From contig NZ_JACHWH010000002.1 of the NCBI RefSeq assembly GCF_014191255.1, positions 620,001-684,000 of the forward strand: 64,000 nucleotides of DNA, read 5' to 3'. The notes below the pieces were generated by a model that was not told the origin of the DNA, did no database searches, and saw only the letters and a list, made by a program, of their open reading frames with translations. How positions within the stretch are numbered: position 1 is the stretch's first letter; each line of letters begins with the position of its first letter. The DNA is from Amycolatopsis bartoniae (GTDB lineage Bacteria > Actinomycetota > Actinomycetes > Mycobacteriales > Pseudonocardiaceae). A program made the translations under genes and the position numbers. This document shows positions 15,773-24,030 of this stretch, piece after piece.

Positions 15773-18034
15773 CTAGACGATGTGCTCGGGCCGGACGGGA
15801 ACGCGGTTCAGCGCCTTCCCGGTGGCGGCCCGGATCGCCGCGACGATCGCCGGGGTGGACGAGATCGTCGGGGGTTCGCCCACCCCGCGCAGTCCGTACG
15901 GCGCGTGCGGGTCGGCCAGTTCGAGCACGTCGACGGACATCGGCGGCATGTCGAGCACGGTCGGGATCAGGTAGTCGGTGAACGACGGGTTCCGGATCTT
16001 CCCGTCACGCGTCTGGATCTCCTCCATCACGGCGAGCCCGAGCCCCTGCGCGGAGCCGCCGTGGATCTGGCCGAGCACCGCCTGCGGGTTGAGCGCCTTG
16101 CCGACGTCCTGGGCGCAGTCGAGCGCGACCACCTTGACCAGGCCCAGCTCCACGTCCACGTCCACCACCGCCCGGTGCGCCGCGAAACCGTACTGCACGT
16201 GGGCGTTCCCGGCGCCGGTCTCCGGGTCGAGCGTCTCGGTGGGCCGGTGCCGCCACTCCACGGTCTCGTCGATGGTCGTGTCGCCGAGCACGTCCACCAG
16301 GTCCGCGAGCACACCGTCCTGAGTGGACACCAGCTTGCCGCCGACCAGACTCAGGTTCGCGGACGGGTGCTCGACCCGCGCGAACAACGCCTGCCGCACG
16401 GCCAGGCACGCGGCACGCACCGCGCCTCCGGTGACGTAGGTCTGGCGGGACGCCGAGGTCGAGCCCGCGCTGCCGATCGACGTGTCCATCGGCAGGATCG
16501 TCACCTGCTCGACGCCCAGTTCCGTGCGCGCGATCTGCTGGAGCACGGTGACCAGCCCCTGCCCGACCTCGCACGCGGCGGTCTGCACCGTCGCGGCCGC
16601 CTCACCGCCCACGACCTCCAGGCGCACCCGGGCGGTGGAGTAGTCGTCGAAGCCCTCGGAGAAGCAGATGTTCTTGAGCCCGACCGCATAACCGACCCCG
16701 CGCACGACGCCTTCGCCGTGCGTCGTGTTCGACACCCCGCCGGGCAGGGTCCGCAGGTCCCGCTCCCCCGCGGGCTCGGACGGCAACGGCTTCGCGGCCA
16801 GCCGCCGCAGCAGCTCCACCACGGGCGCGGCGGAGTCCACCACCTGCCCCGTGGGCAGCACCGAGCCCTCGTGCATCGCGTTGCGGACGCGCACCTCGAC
16901 GGGATCCAGGCCGCACGCCTCGGCGAGTTTGTCCATTTGCGACTCGTACGCGAACGCCGCCTGCACCGCGCCGAAACCGCGCATGGCACCGCACGGCGGG
17001 TTGTTCGTGTACGTGCCCCAGCAGTCGATCTGCACGTTGTCGACCTCGTACGGGCCGACGCCGAGCGTCGCGGCGTTCCCGACCACGGCGGGCGTCGAGG
17101 ACGCGTACGCACCGCCGTCGAGGAAGATCCGCGCCTTGACGTAGACGAGCCTGCCGTCGCGGTCGGCGCCGTGCTCGTAGTGCAGCGTCGCCGGATGCCG
17201 GTGGACGTGCCCGTAGAACGACTCCTCGCGGTTGTAGACCATCTTGATCGGCTTGCCCGTGTGCAGCGCGAGCAGGCACGCGTGGACCTGCATCGACAGG
17301 TCCTCGCGGCCGCCGAACGCGCCGCCGACCCCGGCGAGCGTCAGCCGCACCTTCTCCTCGGGCAGCCCGAGCGCCGCGACGACCTGCCGCTGGTCGACGT
17401 GCAGCCACTGGGTGGCCACGTACAGGTCGATCCCGCCGTCCTCGGCCGGCACCGCGAGCCCCGACTCGGGCCCGAGGAACGCCTGGTCCTGCATCCCGAC
17501 CTCGTACGTCCCGGTGACCACGACCTCGGCCCGCGCGTCCGGGTTCCCGTGCCGGATCGGCACGTAGCGCACGACGTTCCCGCCCGGGTGCAGCTCCGGC
17601 GCCTCACCGGAAACCGCTTTCTCGGCGTCGGTGACGGGTTCGAGCACCTCGTAGGAGACCTTGATCCGCTTCATCGCCCGGCGGGCGGTCTCCGGGTGGT
17701 CGGCCGCGACGAGCGCGACCGGTTCGCCCTGGTACCGCACGACGTCGACGGCCAGCACGGGCTGGTCGGGGTGGTCGAGGCCGTACCGGTTCACGCCGGG
17801 CACGTCCTCGTGCGTCAACACGGCCTGGACTCCCGGCACCGCAAGGGCTTCGGTGAGGTCGATGCCGGTGATCCGCGCGTACGGGTGCGGGCTGCGCAGC
17901 GTCGCGCCCCACAGCATGTCCTCGTGCCACAGGTCCGAGGAGTAGGCGAACTCGCCCCGCACCTTGACGATGCCGTCCGGGCGGCGCGGGCTGCTGCCGA
18001 TCCCGCTCGCGGTGGTCTGTTCGGTGGTCGTCAT
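15773..18034 (-). CDS. pucD: xanthine dehydrogenase, molybdopterin-binding subunit
   Basis: Catalytic subunit of three-subunit xanthine dehydrogenase (xanthine to urate). The 753-residue length equals PucD of Bacillus. Visible motifs are GVGGAFGGRED and REESFYGHVHRHPATL, the molybdopterin loop GAMRGFGAVQAAFAYE, the EVGQGLVTVLQQ segment, and the catalytic glutamate in RGVGEPPTISSTPAI near the C-terminus. The ATG overlaps the preceding deaminase stop by 4 bp. It is the last gene of the FAD-2Fe2S-deaminase-Mo operon. Related aldehyde oxidases cannot be excluded by motifs alone, but the purine context is decisive. Confidence 0.9.
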   Translation of the reverse strand: MTTTEQTTASGIGSSPRRPDGIVKVRGEFAYSSDLWHEDMLWGATLRSPHPYARITGIDLTEALAVPGVQAVLTHEDVPGVNRYGLDHPDQPVLAVDVVRYQGEPVALVAADHPETARRAMKRIKVSYEVLEPVTDAEKAVSGEAPELHPGGNVVRYVPIRHGNPDARAEVVVTGTYEVGMQDQAFLGPESGLAVPAEDGGIDLYVATQWLHVDQRQVVAALGLPEEKVRLTLAGVGGAFGGREDLSMQVHACLLALHTGKPIKMVYNREESFYGHVHRHPATLHYEHGADRDGRLVYVKARIFLDGGAYASSTPAVVGNAATLGVGPYEVDNVQIDCWGTYTNNPPCGAMRGFGAVQAAFAYESQMDKLAEACGLDPVEVRVRNAMHEGSVLPTGQVVDSAAPVVELLRRLAAKPLPSEPAGERDLRTLPGGVSNTTHGEGVVRGVGYAVGLKNICFSEGFDDYSTARVRLEVVGGEAAATVQTAACEVGQGLVTVLQQIARTELGVEQVTILPMDTSIGSAGSTSASRQTYVTGGAVRAACLAVRQALFARVEHPSANLSLVGGKLVSTQDGVLADLVDVLGDTTIDETVEWRHRPTETLDPETGAGNAHVQYGFAAHRAVVDVDVELGLVKVVALDCAQDVGKALNPQAVLGQIHGGSAQGLGLAVMEEIQTRDGKIRNPSFTDYLIPTVLDMPPMSVDVLELADPHAPYGLRGVGEPPTISSTPAIVAAIRAATGKALNRVPVRPEHIV

Positions 18035-19362
18035 CGCAACCTCCTGGCGGCCGCGGTCAGTTCCGCGGCCAGCGTGGTCTCGTCGGCGGTGCGCAGGTGC
18101 CCGTCGGCCACGACGGTCCGCCCGCCGACCATCAGCAGCTTCACCGGCGGGGTCGCGCCGAGCACCAGCGCCGCGACCGGATCCTCGATGCCCGCGTAGA
18201 GCAGGCCGCTGAGGTCCCACACCGCCAGGTCGGCGAGCTTGCCGGGTTCGAGCGAGCCGATCTCCTCCTCGCGCCCGAGGCAGCGCGCGCCGCCGATCGT
18301 GCCCAGGCGCAGCGCGTCCCGGACGGTCAGCGCGGTCGGGCCGCCGCGCTGGCGGGCCTGCAGCAACGCCTGGTGCAGCTCCTCGCCGAGCCCGCCCGAC
18401 TCGTTGGACGCCGCGCCGTCGACGCCGAGCCCGACGGGCGCGCCGGCGTCGAGCAGGTCCCGCACCGGCGCGATGCCGGTGCCGAGGCGTCCGTTGGAGG
18501 TCGGGCAGTGCGCCGAACCGGTGCGAGTCGCGCCGAACCGGCGGACCGCGGTCGGCGCGAGGTGCACGGTGTGCGCCAGCCAGACGTCCCCGCCGAGCCA
18601 GCCCAGCTTGTCGGCGTACTCGGCCGGGGTGCAGCCGTTCTCCGCCTGGCACTGGGCTTCCTCGTCGAGGGTCTCGGCGAGGTGCGTGTGCAGCCGGACT
18701 CCCTTGCGGCGCGCCAGTTCCGCCGCGCCGAGCATCAGCTTTTCGCTCACCGAGAACGGCGAGCACGGTCCGACGGCGACGCGGACGCGCGCGTCCGGCG
18801 ACCGGTCGTGGTACCGGTCGATGGCCTCCTCCGTGCCGCGCAGGGCTTCCTCGGTGTCCTCGACGAGGTTGTCCGGCGGCAGGCCGCCCTGCGAAACGCC
18901 GCGGTCCATCGAGCCCCGCACGAGGTGCGCCCGCACGCCGACCCGGTGCGTCGCCTCGACCAGCGCCTGCACCTGGTCGCCGCCCTCGCGCGGGAAGACG
19001 TAGTGGTGGTCGGCGACGGTCGTGCAGCCGGTCAGGGCCAGCCGGGCGAGCCCCGCGCTCGCGGCGGCGTGGGTGATGCGCGCGTCGAGGCGCCCCCACA
19101 CCGGGTACAGCTCGACGAGCCACTGGAACAGCGTCGAGTCGGCGGCGAGACCGCGAGTGACCCACTGGTACAGGTGGTGGTGGGTGTTCACCAGGCCCGG
19201 CGTGACCAGGCAGCCGGTGGCGTCGATCGTCACGTCGCCCTCGGCGGGCCCCTCGCCGACGGCGACGATCCGCTCGTCCTCCACGACGACGTGCCCGCTG
19301 CGGTACTCGGTGCCCTCGGCGTCGACGGTCGCGATCGCGGCGCCCCGCAGGACGGTCCTCAT
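18031..19362 (-). CDS. 8-oxoguanine deaminase (amidohydrolase)
   Basis: Zinc amidohydrolase predicted to turn 8-oxoguanine into urate and ammonia. The 443-residue protein has the HxH metal motif in LVNTHHHLYQWVTRGLA, which together with the following LFQWLVELYPVWGRL is typical of bacterial 8-oxoguanine deaminases. Other metal ligands are LHTHLAET and HTVHL, with the aspartate in GLGVDGAASNE. It is embedded between the 2Fe-2S and molybdenum subunit genes with 4-bp overlaps on both sides. Guanine deaminase is the main alternative. Confidence 0.85.
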   Translation of the reverse strand: MRTVLRGAAIATVDAEGTEYRSGHVVVEDERIVAVGEGPAEGDVTIDATGCLVTPGLVNTHHHLYQWVTRGLAADSTLFQWLVELYPVWGRLDARITHAAASAGLARLALTGCTTVADHHYVFPREGGDQVQALVEATHRVGVRAHLVRGSMDRGVSQGGLPPDNLVEDTEEALRGTEEAIDRYHDRSPDARVRVAVGPCSPFSVSEKLMLGAAELARRKGVRLHTHLAETLDEEAQCQAENGCTPAEYADKLGWLGGDVWLAHTVHLAPTAVRRFGATRTGSAHCPTSNGRLGTGIAPVRDLLDAGAPVGLGVDGAASNESGGLGEELHQALLQARQRGGPTALTVRDALRLGTIGGARCLGREEEIGSLEPGKLADLAVWDLSGLLYAGIEDPVAALVLGATPPVKLLMVGGRTVVADGHLRTADETTLAAELTAAARRLR

Positions 19363-19817
19363 CGGCTCGCCGCCAGCCGCACCGCGTCGAGGATCTTCTC
19401 GTACCCCGTGCAGCGGCACAGGTTTCCGGCCAGCGCCTCGCGGATCTCCTCGTCGCTCGGGTCCGGTACGCGCTGGATCAGGTCGTGTGCCGCGACGACG
19501 AGCCCCGGCGTGCAGAAACCGCACTGCACCGCGCCCGCGTCCACAAAGGACTGCTGCACGGGGTCGAGCTGCTCGCCGTCGGCGAGGCCCTCCACCGTGC
19601 GCACCTCACGCCCCTCCGCCTGCCCCGCCGCGACCAGGCACGAGCACACCGGCATCCCGTCCAGGTACACCGTGCACGATCCGCATTCGCCCTGCTCACA
19701 GGCGTTCTTCGAGCCCGGCAGGCCGAGCCGCTCGCGCAGGACGTAGAGCAGGCTCTCGCCCTCCCACACGTCGTCGGCCTGTTTGGCCTCGCCGTTGACG
19801 GTCACGTTCACGCGCAT
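19359..19817 (-). CDS. pucE: xanthine dehydrogenase, 2Fe-2S subunit
   Basis: Electron-transfer subunit with two [2Fe-2S] clusters. The 152-residue protein shows the plant-type ferredoxin motif KNACEQGECGSCTVYLDG with a fourth Cys in CSCLVAAG, then the second cluster CGFCTPGLV...CRCTGYEKI. Length and order match XdhC/PucE/CoxS proteins. It overlaps the FAD subunit gene by 10 bp and the deaminase start by 4 bp, so all four proteins are made together. Confidence 0.93.
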   Translation of the reverse strand: MRVNVTVNGEAKQADDVWEGESLLYVLRERLGLPGSKNACEQGECGSCTVYLDGMPVCSCLVAAGQAEGREVRTVEGLADGEQLDPVQQSFVDAGAVQCGFCTPGLVVAAHDLIQRVPDPSDEEIREALAGNLCRCTGYEKILDAVRLAASR

Positions 19818-20665
19818 GCCCGGTTCCCTTCGACAGTCTCCTGCCACGCCCAGCCCAGCGTGCGGCGGGCCAGGACGGACAGGGCGTGCTTGCGGTAGGC
19901 GGCAGTGCCGCGGACGTCGTCGATGGGCTGGGCCGCCGCGGCGACGAGCTCGCCGAACCGGCGCTTGAGCGAGTCCGGCAGCAGCCCGCTCTCGGGCAGC
20001 TCGGCGGCCAGGAACTCCTCGGCCTCGGGCACCCGGCGCGGAGTCGGGGCGGCGGAACCGATGGCGGCCCGCACCTGCCTGCCCTCGATGGCGACGGCGA
20101 ACGAGCACACCGCGATGACCATGGCGTTGCGCGTGCCGACCTTGGCGAACTGCTGCGCGCCCGCCCGGACGGGCAGGTGCACGGCGGTGATCAGCTCGTC
20201 CTCGGCGAGGGCGTTGCGCTTCACGCCGAGGTAGAACTCCTCGGCGGGGATCAGGCGCGTGCCACGGACGGAGGCGGCCTCGACGCGCGCGCCGGTGACC
20301 AGCAGGACGGGGTGCGTGTCCCCGGCGGGCGAGGCGGCGCCCAGGTTGCCGCCGACGGTGCCGCGGTTGCGGATCTGCGGCGAGCCGACCGTCCTGGCGG
20401 CCATCGCGAGCCCGGGCAGCTGTGTCCCCAGCTCGGCGATGACCCGGGTGTAGGGCACGGCGGCACCGAGCCGGACTGTCCGGTCCACAGCGGACCAGTT
20501 CGCCAGCTCGGAGACGCGGGTCAGGTCCAGCAGTGCGGCCGGGCGGCGGGCGTCGAAGTTGAGCTCGACCATCACGTCGGTGCCGCCGGCGAGCGGCACG
20601 GCATCGGGCCGCTCGGCCTTGAGTGCGAGCGCCTCGGCGAGGGTCCGCGGTCGGAGGAAGTCCAC
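19808..20665 (-). CDS. pucC: xanthine dehydrogenase, FAD-binding subunit
   Basis: Passes electrons from the iron-sulfur clusters to NAD+. The protein has the VAO-type FAD site: LAGGTDVMVELNF (first FAD loop) and the second loop PQIRNRGTVGGNLGAASPAGD. GTG at 20665 (MDFLRPRTLAEAL) is chosen because homologs start in this segment, giving 285 residues; a TTG 36 bp further upstream is possible. It is the first gene of the xdh operon. Confidence 0.9.
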   Translation of the reverse strand: MDFLRPRTLAEALALKAERPDAVPLAGGTDVMVELNFDARRPAALLDLTRVSELANWSAVDRTVRLGAAVPYTRVIAELGTQLPGLAMAARTVGSPQIRNRGTVGGNLGAASPAGDTHPVLLVTGARVEAASVRGTRLIPAEEFYLGVKRNALAEDELITAVHLPVRAGAQQFAKVGTRNAMVIAVCSFAVAIEGRQVRAAIGSAAPTPRRVPEAEEFLAAELPESGLLPDSLKRRFGELVAAAAQPIDDVRGTAAYRKHALSVLARRTLGWAWQETVEGNRACA

Positions 20666-20707
20666 CCGACGAGTACACCGCTGTGAGCCCGGCCACGGCA
20701 ACGGCGC

Positions 20708-20755
20708 GGAAGTATGAACCGAAGCCCTGGTCAGGGGTGACCGTTCGTACTTTCC
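20708..20755. promoter_or_regulatory. nested inverted repeats upstream of the xdh operon
   Basis: GGAAGTATGAAC (20708-20719) is an imperfect inverted repeat of GTTCGTACTTTCC (20743-20755), and the interval contains CCCTG-GT-CAGGG. The pair lies 43-90 bp upstream of the first xdh start and just past the SRPBCC gene stop. It is a candidate operator for PucR or another purine regulator, or a terminator of the upstream gene. Confidence 0.4.
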
Positions 20756-20777
20756 TCCAAGGCGGATGACGCGGGTG

Positions 20778-21368
20778 TTACCGCACCTGGGCGTAGGCCG
20801 CCGCGGTGCGCTCCGCCGCGGCGGCCGCCTGCTCCGGGTCCTCGCCCGCCGCCTCGTGCGCGGCCGCCCACGCCTCGCTGCTGGCGACGAAGTACTCCCG
20901 TGCCTCGTCGGACTCGGTCCAGCCCGCCGGGTTGCTCAGCCCGGCGACGTGCAGCCCCAGCCCCAGCAGCGTCAGGTCCCAGCCCACGCCCACCGCGCCG
21001 GGCCCGAACTGGTCCCACTGCGCCTCGTCGTCGAGCCCCGAGTGCTCCACTTCGAGGAACGTGCCGCCCTTGACTCCCCGCAGCCGCACCTCCACCACCG
21101 ACGGCGGCGCCTGCCCGTACTCCCAGCTCACCCGCAGCAGCTCCGGGCGGCGGCAGCTCAGGACCTCGCCGCTCGCGTTGCCCTCCAGCTGGTAGCGTCC
21201 GCCCAGTTCGAGGTCCCCGCTGACCGGCAGGAACCACTGGCCCAGCCGTTCGGGGTCGGTGAGCGCGCCCCACAGGTCCTCGATCTCCGCCACGAAGCCG
21301 CGCCGCAGCACCACCGACCGGTCCCCCACCTTCCGGCTGACGGCGTTGATCTGCTCGGCGACGTCCAT
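20778..21368 (-). CDS. SRPBCC (AHSA1-like) domain protein
   Basis: A 196-residue protein with a START-like/AHSA1 fold. RSVVLRRGFVAEIEDLWGALTDPERLGQWFLP is the typical first helix-grip motif, then LELGGRYQLEGNASGEVL, SWEYG, VEVRL and the C-terminal helix GVGWDLTLLGLGLHV. The last ~40 residues are Ala/Glu-rich. It is divergent from pucR, and on the same strand upstream of the xdh operon. Substrate or partner unknown; AHSA1 proteins often bind hydrophobic ligands. Confidence 0.8.
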   Translation of the reverse strand: MDVAEQINAVSRKVGDRSVVLRRGFVAEIEDLWGALTDPERLGQWFLPVSGDLELGGRYQLEGNASGEVLSCRRPELLRVSWEYGQAPPSVVEVRLRGVKGGTFLEVEHSGLDDEAQWDQFGPGAVGVGWDLTLLGLGLHVAGLSNPAGWTESDEAREYFVASSEAWAAAHEAAGEDPEQAAAAAERTAAAYAQVR

Positions 21369-21444
21369 CCCCTGCTCCTTCCGCTTCTCCCCACGCTCAC
21401 TTTCCCCGCCGCCGCGGCGGCGCGCAATCTAGGATCGGCCGGTC

Positions 21445-22881
21445 ATGACCTTGGTGAGGACCCTGCTGGAGATCCCGGAGCTGCGGCTGCGGCTGCGGAC
21501 GGGCTCCGCGCTGCTCGGGCGGGAGATCAGCCGCATCTACGTCACCGAGCTGCCCGATCCCAGCCGGTACGTGTCCGCGGGCGAGGTGGTGCTCACGGGC
21601 CTGCTGTGGTGGCGGCAGCCGGGTGACGCCGAGCCCTTCGTCGCCGCCCTGGCGCGGGCCGGGGTCGCGGCGCTGGCGGCCTCGGGCGCGGACACCGAGG
21701 GCATTCCCGACGACGTCGTGCGCGCGTGCGCCCAGCACCGGATCCCGCTGCTCGAAGTGCCGTCGGACCTGTCGTTCGCGGTGGTCACCGAGCGTGTCGT
21801 GCTCGCACTCGCCGCCGACCGGGGGCGCGAGCCGAGCGGCGCGCGCAAACGTTTGCTGACCACCGCGGAGGCGTCCCTGCCGGTGCTGCTGCACCAGGGC
21901 GCACGGGAGCTGGGCGCGCCGTGCTGGGTGCTGTCGGCCACCGGGCGAGTCGTCGCCGGTACCGCTCCGGACGCGCCGTCGGCCGAGTGGCTCAACCCTG
22001 AGCGGGAGCGCACTGTCCACGAGCGGTACACGTTGCTGCCCGTGCGCGGCCGGTTCCGGCTGCCGTGGATCCTCGCGGTGGGCTCGCCCGAGACCGGCGA
22101 CCTGGCCGACGAGCTGGCGGGGCTGGTCGGCCTCGCCCGTGCCCGCGCCGAGCAGGTCCGCCGGACCGCCGACCGTGCGGCCGAGCCGCTGTTCACCGCG
22201 CTCGGCGGCGGTTCCGGTGACCTCGCGGCCGCCTTCGCCGCCACCGGCCGCGCGGAGTCGGTGCGGGTGGTCCTGGTGCGCACGCCGGACGACCTGGCGG
22301 CCGAACTGCTGGCGGAGCTCGTCGCGGACCTGTCCGCCTCGACGGGTTTCCTCGGCGAGGACGCGTGCGCCGTGGTGGACGCGGACGAGCGCTGGCCCTC
22401 CGACTGGGCCACCATGGCTCGCCACGGATTGTCCATTGTGGATCACCTTGTCGGCCTGCCGCGGGTGTCCGTGGGGATCGGCGGTCCGGCCACTGTGGAC
22501 GGACTACGTGGCGCGGCGCAGGAGGCCCGGCAGGCGGCGGAGGTCGCATCCCGCCGCCCCGACCCGCTCGGCGTGGTGGCGGGCGAGGACATCGCCGTGC
22601 ACCGGCTGCTGGTGGCAGGCGCCCCGGACGAGCTGCGCCGCTCGGTGCGGGCCCGCGTGCTCGGCGACCTGCTGGCCTACGACGCGGCGCAGGGCACGGA
22701 CCTCGTGCGGACCGTGCGGGTGTTCCTGGAGTGCTCCAGCTCCCCGACCGCCGCCGCGAAGGCCCTGCACGTGCACGTCAACACGCTGCGTTACCGCATC
22801 GCCCGCGCGTCCGAACTGCTCGGCCTGGACCTCAACGACTTCCCCACGCAGGTGGACGTCTACCTGGCGCTACAGGCGTGA
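21445..22881 (+). CDS. pucR: PucR-family transcriptional regulator
   Basis: A 478-residue regulator with the PucR layout: an N-terminal purine-catabolism regulator domain (~1-125, LVRTLLEIPELRLRL and SRYVSAGEVVLTGLLWW), a middle GGDEF-like segment, and a C-terminal HTH with SPTAAAKALHVHVNTLRYRIARA. In Bacillus, PucR activates the puc purine genes. Its place beside the xdh operon suggests it controls xanthine dehydrogenase here; direct evidence is lacking. Start ATG at MTLVRTLL. Confidence 0.9.
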   Translation: MTLVRTLLEIPELRLRLRTGSALLGREISRIYVTELPDPSRYVSAGEVVLTGLLWWRQPGDAEPFVAALARAGVAALAASGADTEGIPDDVVRACAQHRIPLLEVPSDLSFAVVTERVVLALAADRGREPSGARKRLLTTAEASLPVLLHQGARELGAPCWVLSATGRVVAGTAPDAPSAEWLNPERERTVHERYTLLPVRGRFRLPWILAVGSPETGDLADELAGLVGLARARAEQVRRTADRAAEPLFTALGGGSGDLAAAFAATGRAESVRVVLVRTPDDLAAELLAELVADLSASTGFLGEDACAVVDADERWPSDWATMARHGLSIVDHLVGLPRVSVGIGGPATVDGLRGAAQEARQAAEVASRRPDPLGVVAGEDIAVHRLLVAGAPDELRRSVRARVLGDLLAYDAAQGTDLVRTVRVFLECSSSPTAAAKALHVHVNTLRYRIARASELLGLDLNDFPTQVDVYLALQA

Positions 22882-22902
22882 AAACGGTGCTAACTTCGAG
22901 CT

Positions 22903-24030
22903 GTGGATCCGAGTGACGACGGCGACGTACGAAGACACCGGCGCGCCAGGAACCGGTACCTGGGTGCGTGTCTGCTCTGCCTGGGCGCCCTGTGCGTGCT
23001 CGTCGGAGGGGTGATCACCGGGGTACTCGATGGCAGCCTCTCGTCGTCCGACAGGGACTTCTTCGCCGGCAGCGTCGTGTTGTTCGTGCTCTTCGCGGTG
23101 CCCGCCGTGTTCCTCGGCAGACAGGCCCGCTACTGGCACCGGCAGGCACGCGCGCGGAGCCGGACGGTCGCGACGGCCTGGGCCGCCGGCCGGCCGGTAC
23201 TGGAGCCGGCGAGGTGGCTGCCCTCCGGTCCCGGGGATCCCACTGCGCTTCCGCAGTCGAAGCGCATCGCACTGGTGGCCCTGCGCAACACCGGGATCAC
23301 CGGGCTCTTCCTCTTGGTGCTGCTCTTCGGCTGGTTCTCGACCGAACGGGTCACGCGCGACTCGCAGAACCTGCTCGACCACGGAACGAGGGTCACCGCC
23401 ACGGTGATCGGCGAGTATTCGCAGTCCAAGGGCGACGGGGCGATCTACGTGCTCTACCCGGCGGGCGGCACGCTTCGCACAGCGAAAATCCGGCTCGACG
23501 AGCACCCGTTCGAGGTGGGCGACACGGTCACGGTCATCTACGACCCCGCCGACCCCGGCCGGGTCCGTACCGCCGAGGCCGAGAACCTCAGCGACTTCCA
23601 GCTGTGGCTTGGCTTCGTGCCGCTACTGGCCGGGCTGACCGGCACCCTAATCGCGGGGGCGGCCACGGTGGGCTGGTTCCGGCGGTACTGCGCGGTGCGG
23701 CGCACCGGCTGGCATCCCGCCTCGGTCGTGGTCGACGAGATCGGGCGGATCTTCGTGACCTACGCCGACCGCAGCCACGTCGAGCTGGGCGGAGTGCTGT
23801 CGGTCCGGCGGCCGTCCCGCTTCGCGGGCGACGAGCAGCGGCGGGGGTGGGTGGGCGGTGAGGACCGGCCGATGGTGGTGCTGTTCGCCCGTGAGGGCAA
23901 GCGCCCGTATGCGGTTCCGGTGCGGGCGGAAGACCGGCTGCGCCCGCCTTCCCGTCCACGCCGCCGCTCCGGCCGCCGGGGGCGCGCCGGCAGACCGGGC
24001 GCCGAGCCTCACGCCGCCCGTCGCGCGTAA
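22903..24030 (+). CDS. DUF3592-type membrane protein
   Basis: A 375-residue membrane protein with about four hydrophobic segments: YLGACLLCLGALCVLVGGVI, VVLFVLFAVPAVFL, GITGLFLLVLLFGWF and WLGFVPLLAGLTGTLIAGA. Between the third and fourth sits an extracytoplasmic beta-rich DUF3592-like domain (GTRVTATVIGEYSQSKG to VGDTVTVIYDPADPGRVR). The C-terminus is very basic (Arg/Pro-rich). GTG start 21 bp after pucR. Its 3' end overlaps the convergent DUF6986 gene by 22 bp. Function unknown. Confidence 0.75.
   Translation: MDPSDDGDVRRHRRARNRYLGACLLCLGALCVLVGGVITGVLDGSLSSSDRDFFAGSVVLFVLFAVPAVFLGRQARYWHRQARARSRTVATAWAAGRPVLEPARWLPSGPGDPTALPQSKRIALVALRNTGITGLFLLVLLFGWFSTERVTRDSQNLLDHGTRVTATVIGEYSQSKGDGAIYVLYPAGGTLRTAKIRLDEHPFEVGDTVTVIYDPADPGRVRTAEAENLSDFQLWLGFVPLLAGLTGTLIAGAATVGWFRRYCAVRRTGWHPASVVVDEIGRIFVTYADRSHVELGGVLSVRRPSRFAGDEQRRGWVGGEDRPMVVLFAREGKRPYAVPVRAEDRLRPPSRPRRRSGRRGRAGRPGAEPHAARRA

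Noticed and set aside
18035-19165. A single fused protein joining the deaminase region and the XDH Mo subunit
   Set aside because: The upstream part of that open frame is the antiframe of the deaminase gene; the Mo subunit starts cleanly at MTTTEQT with ATGA overlap.
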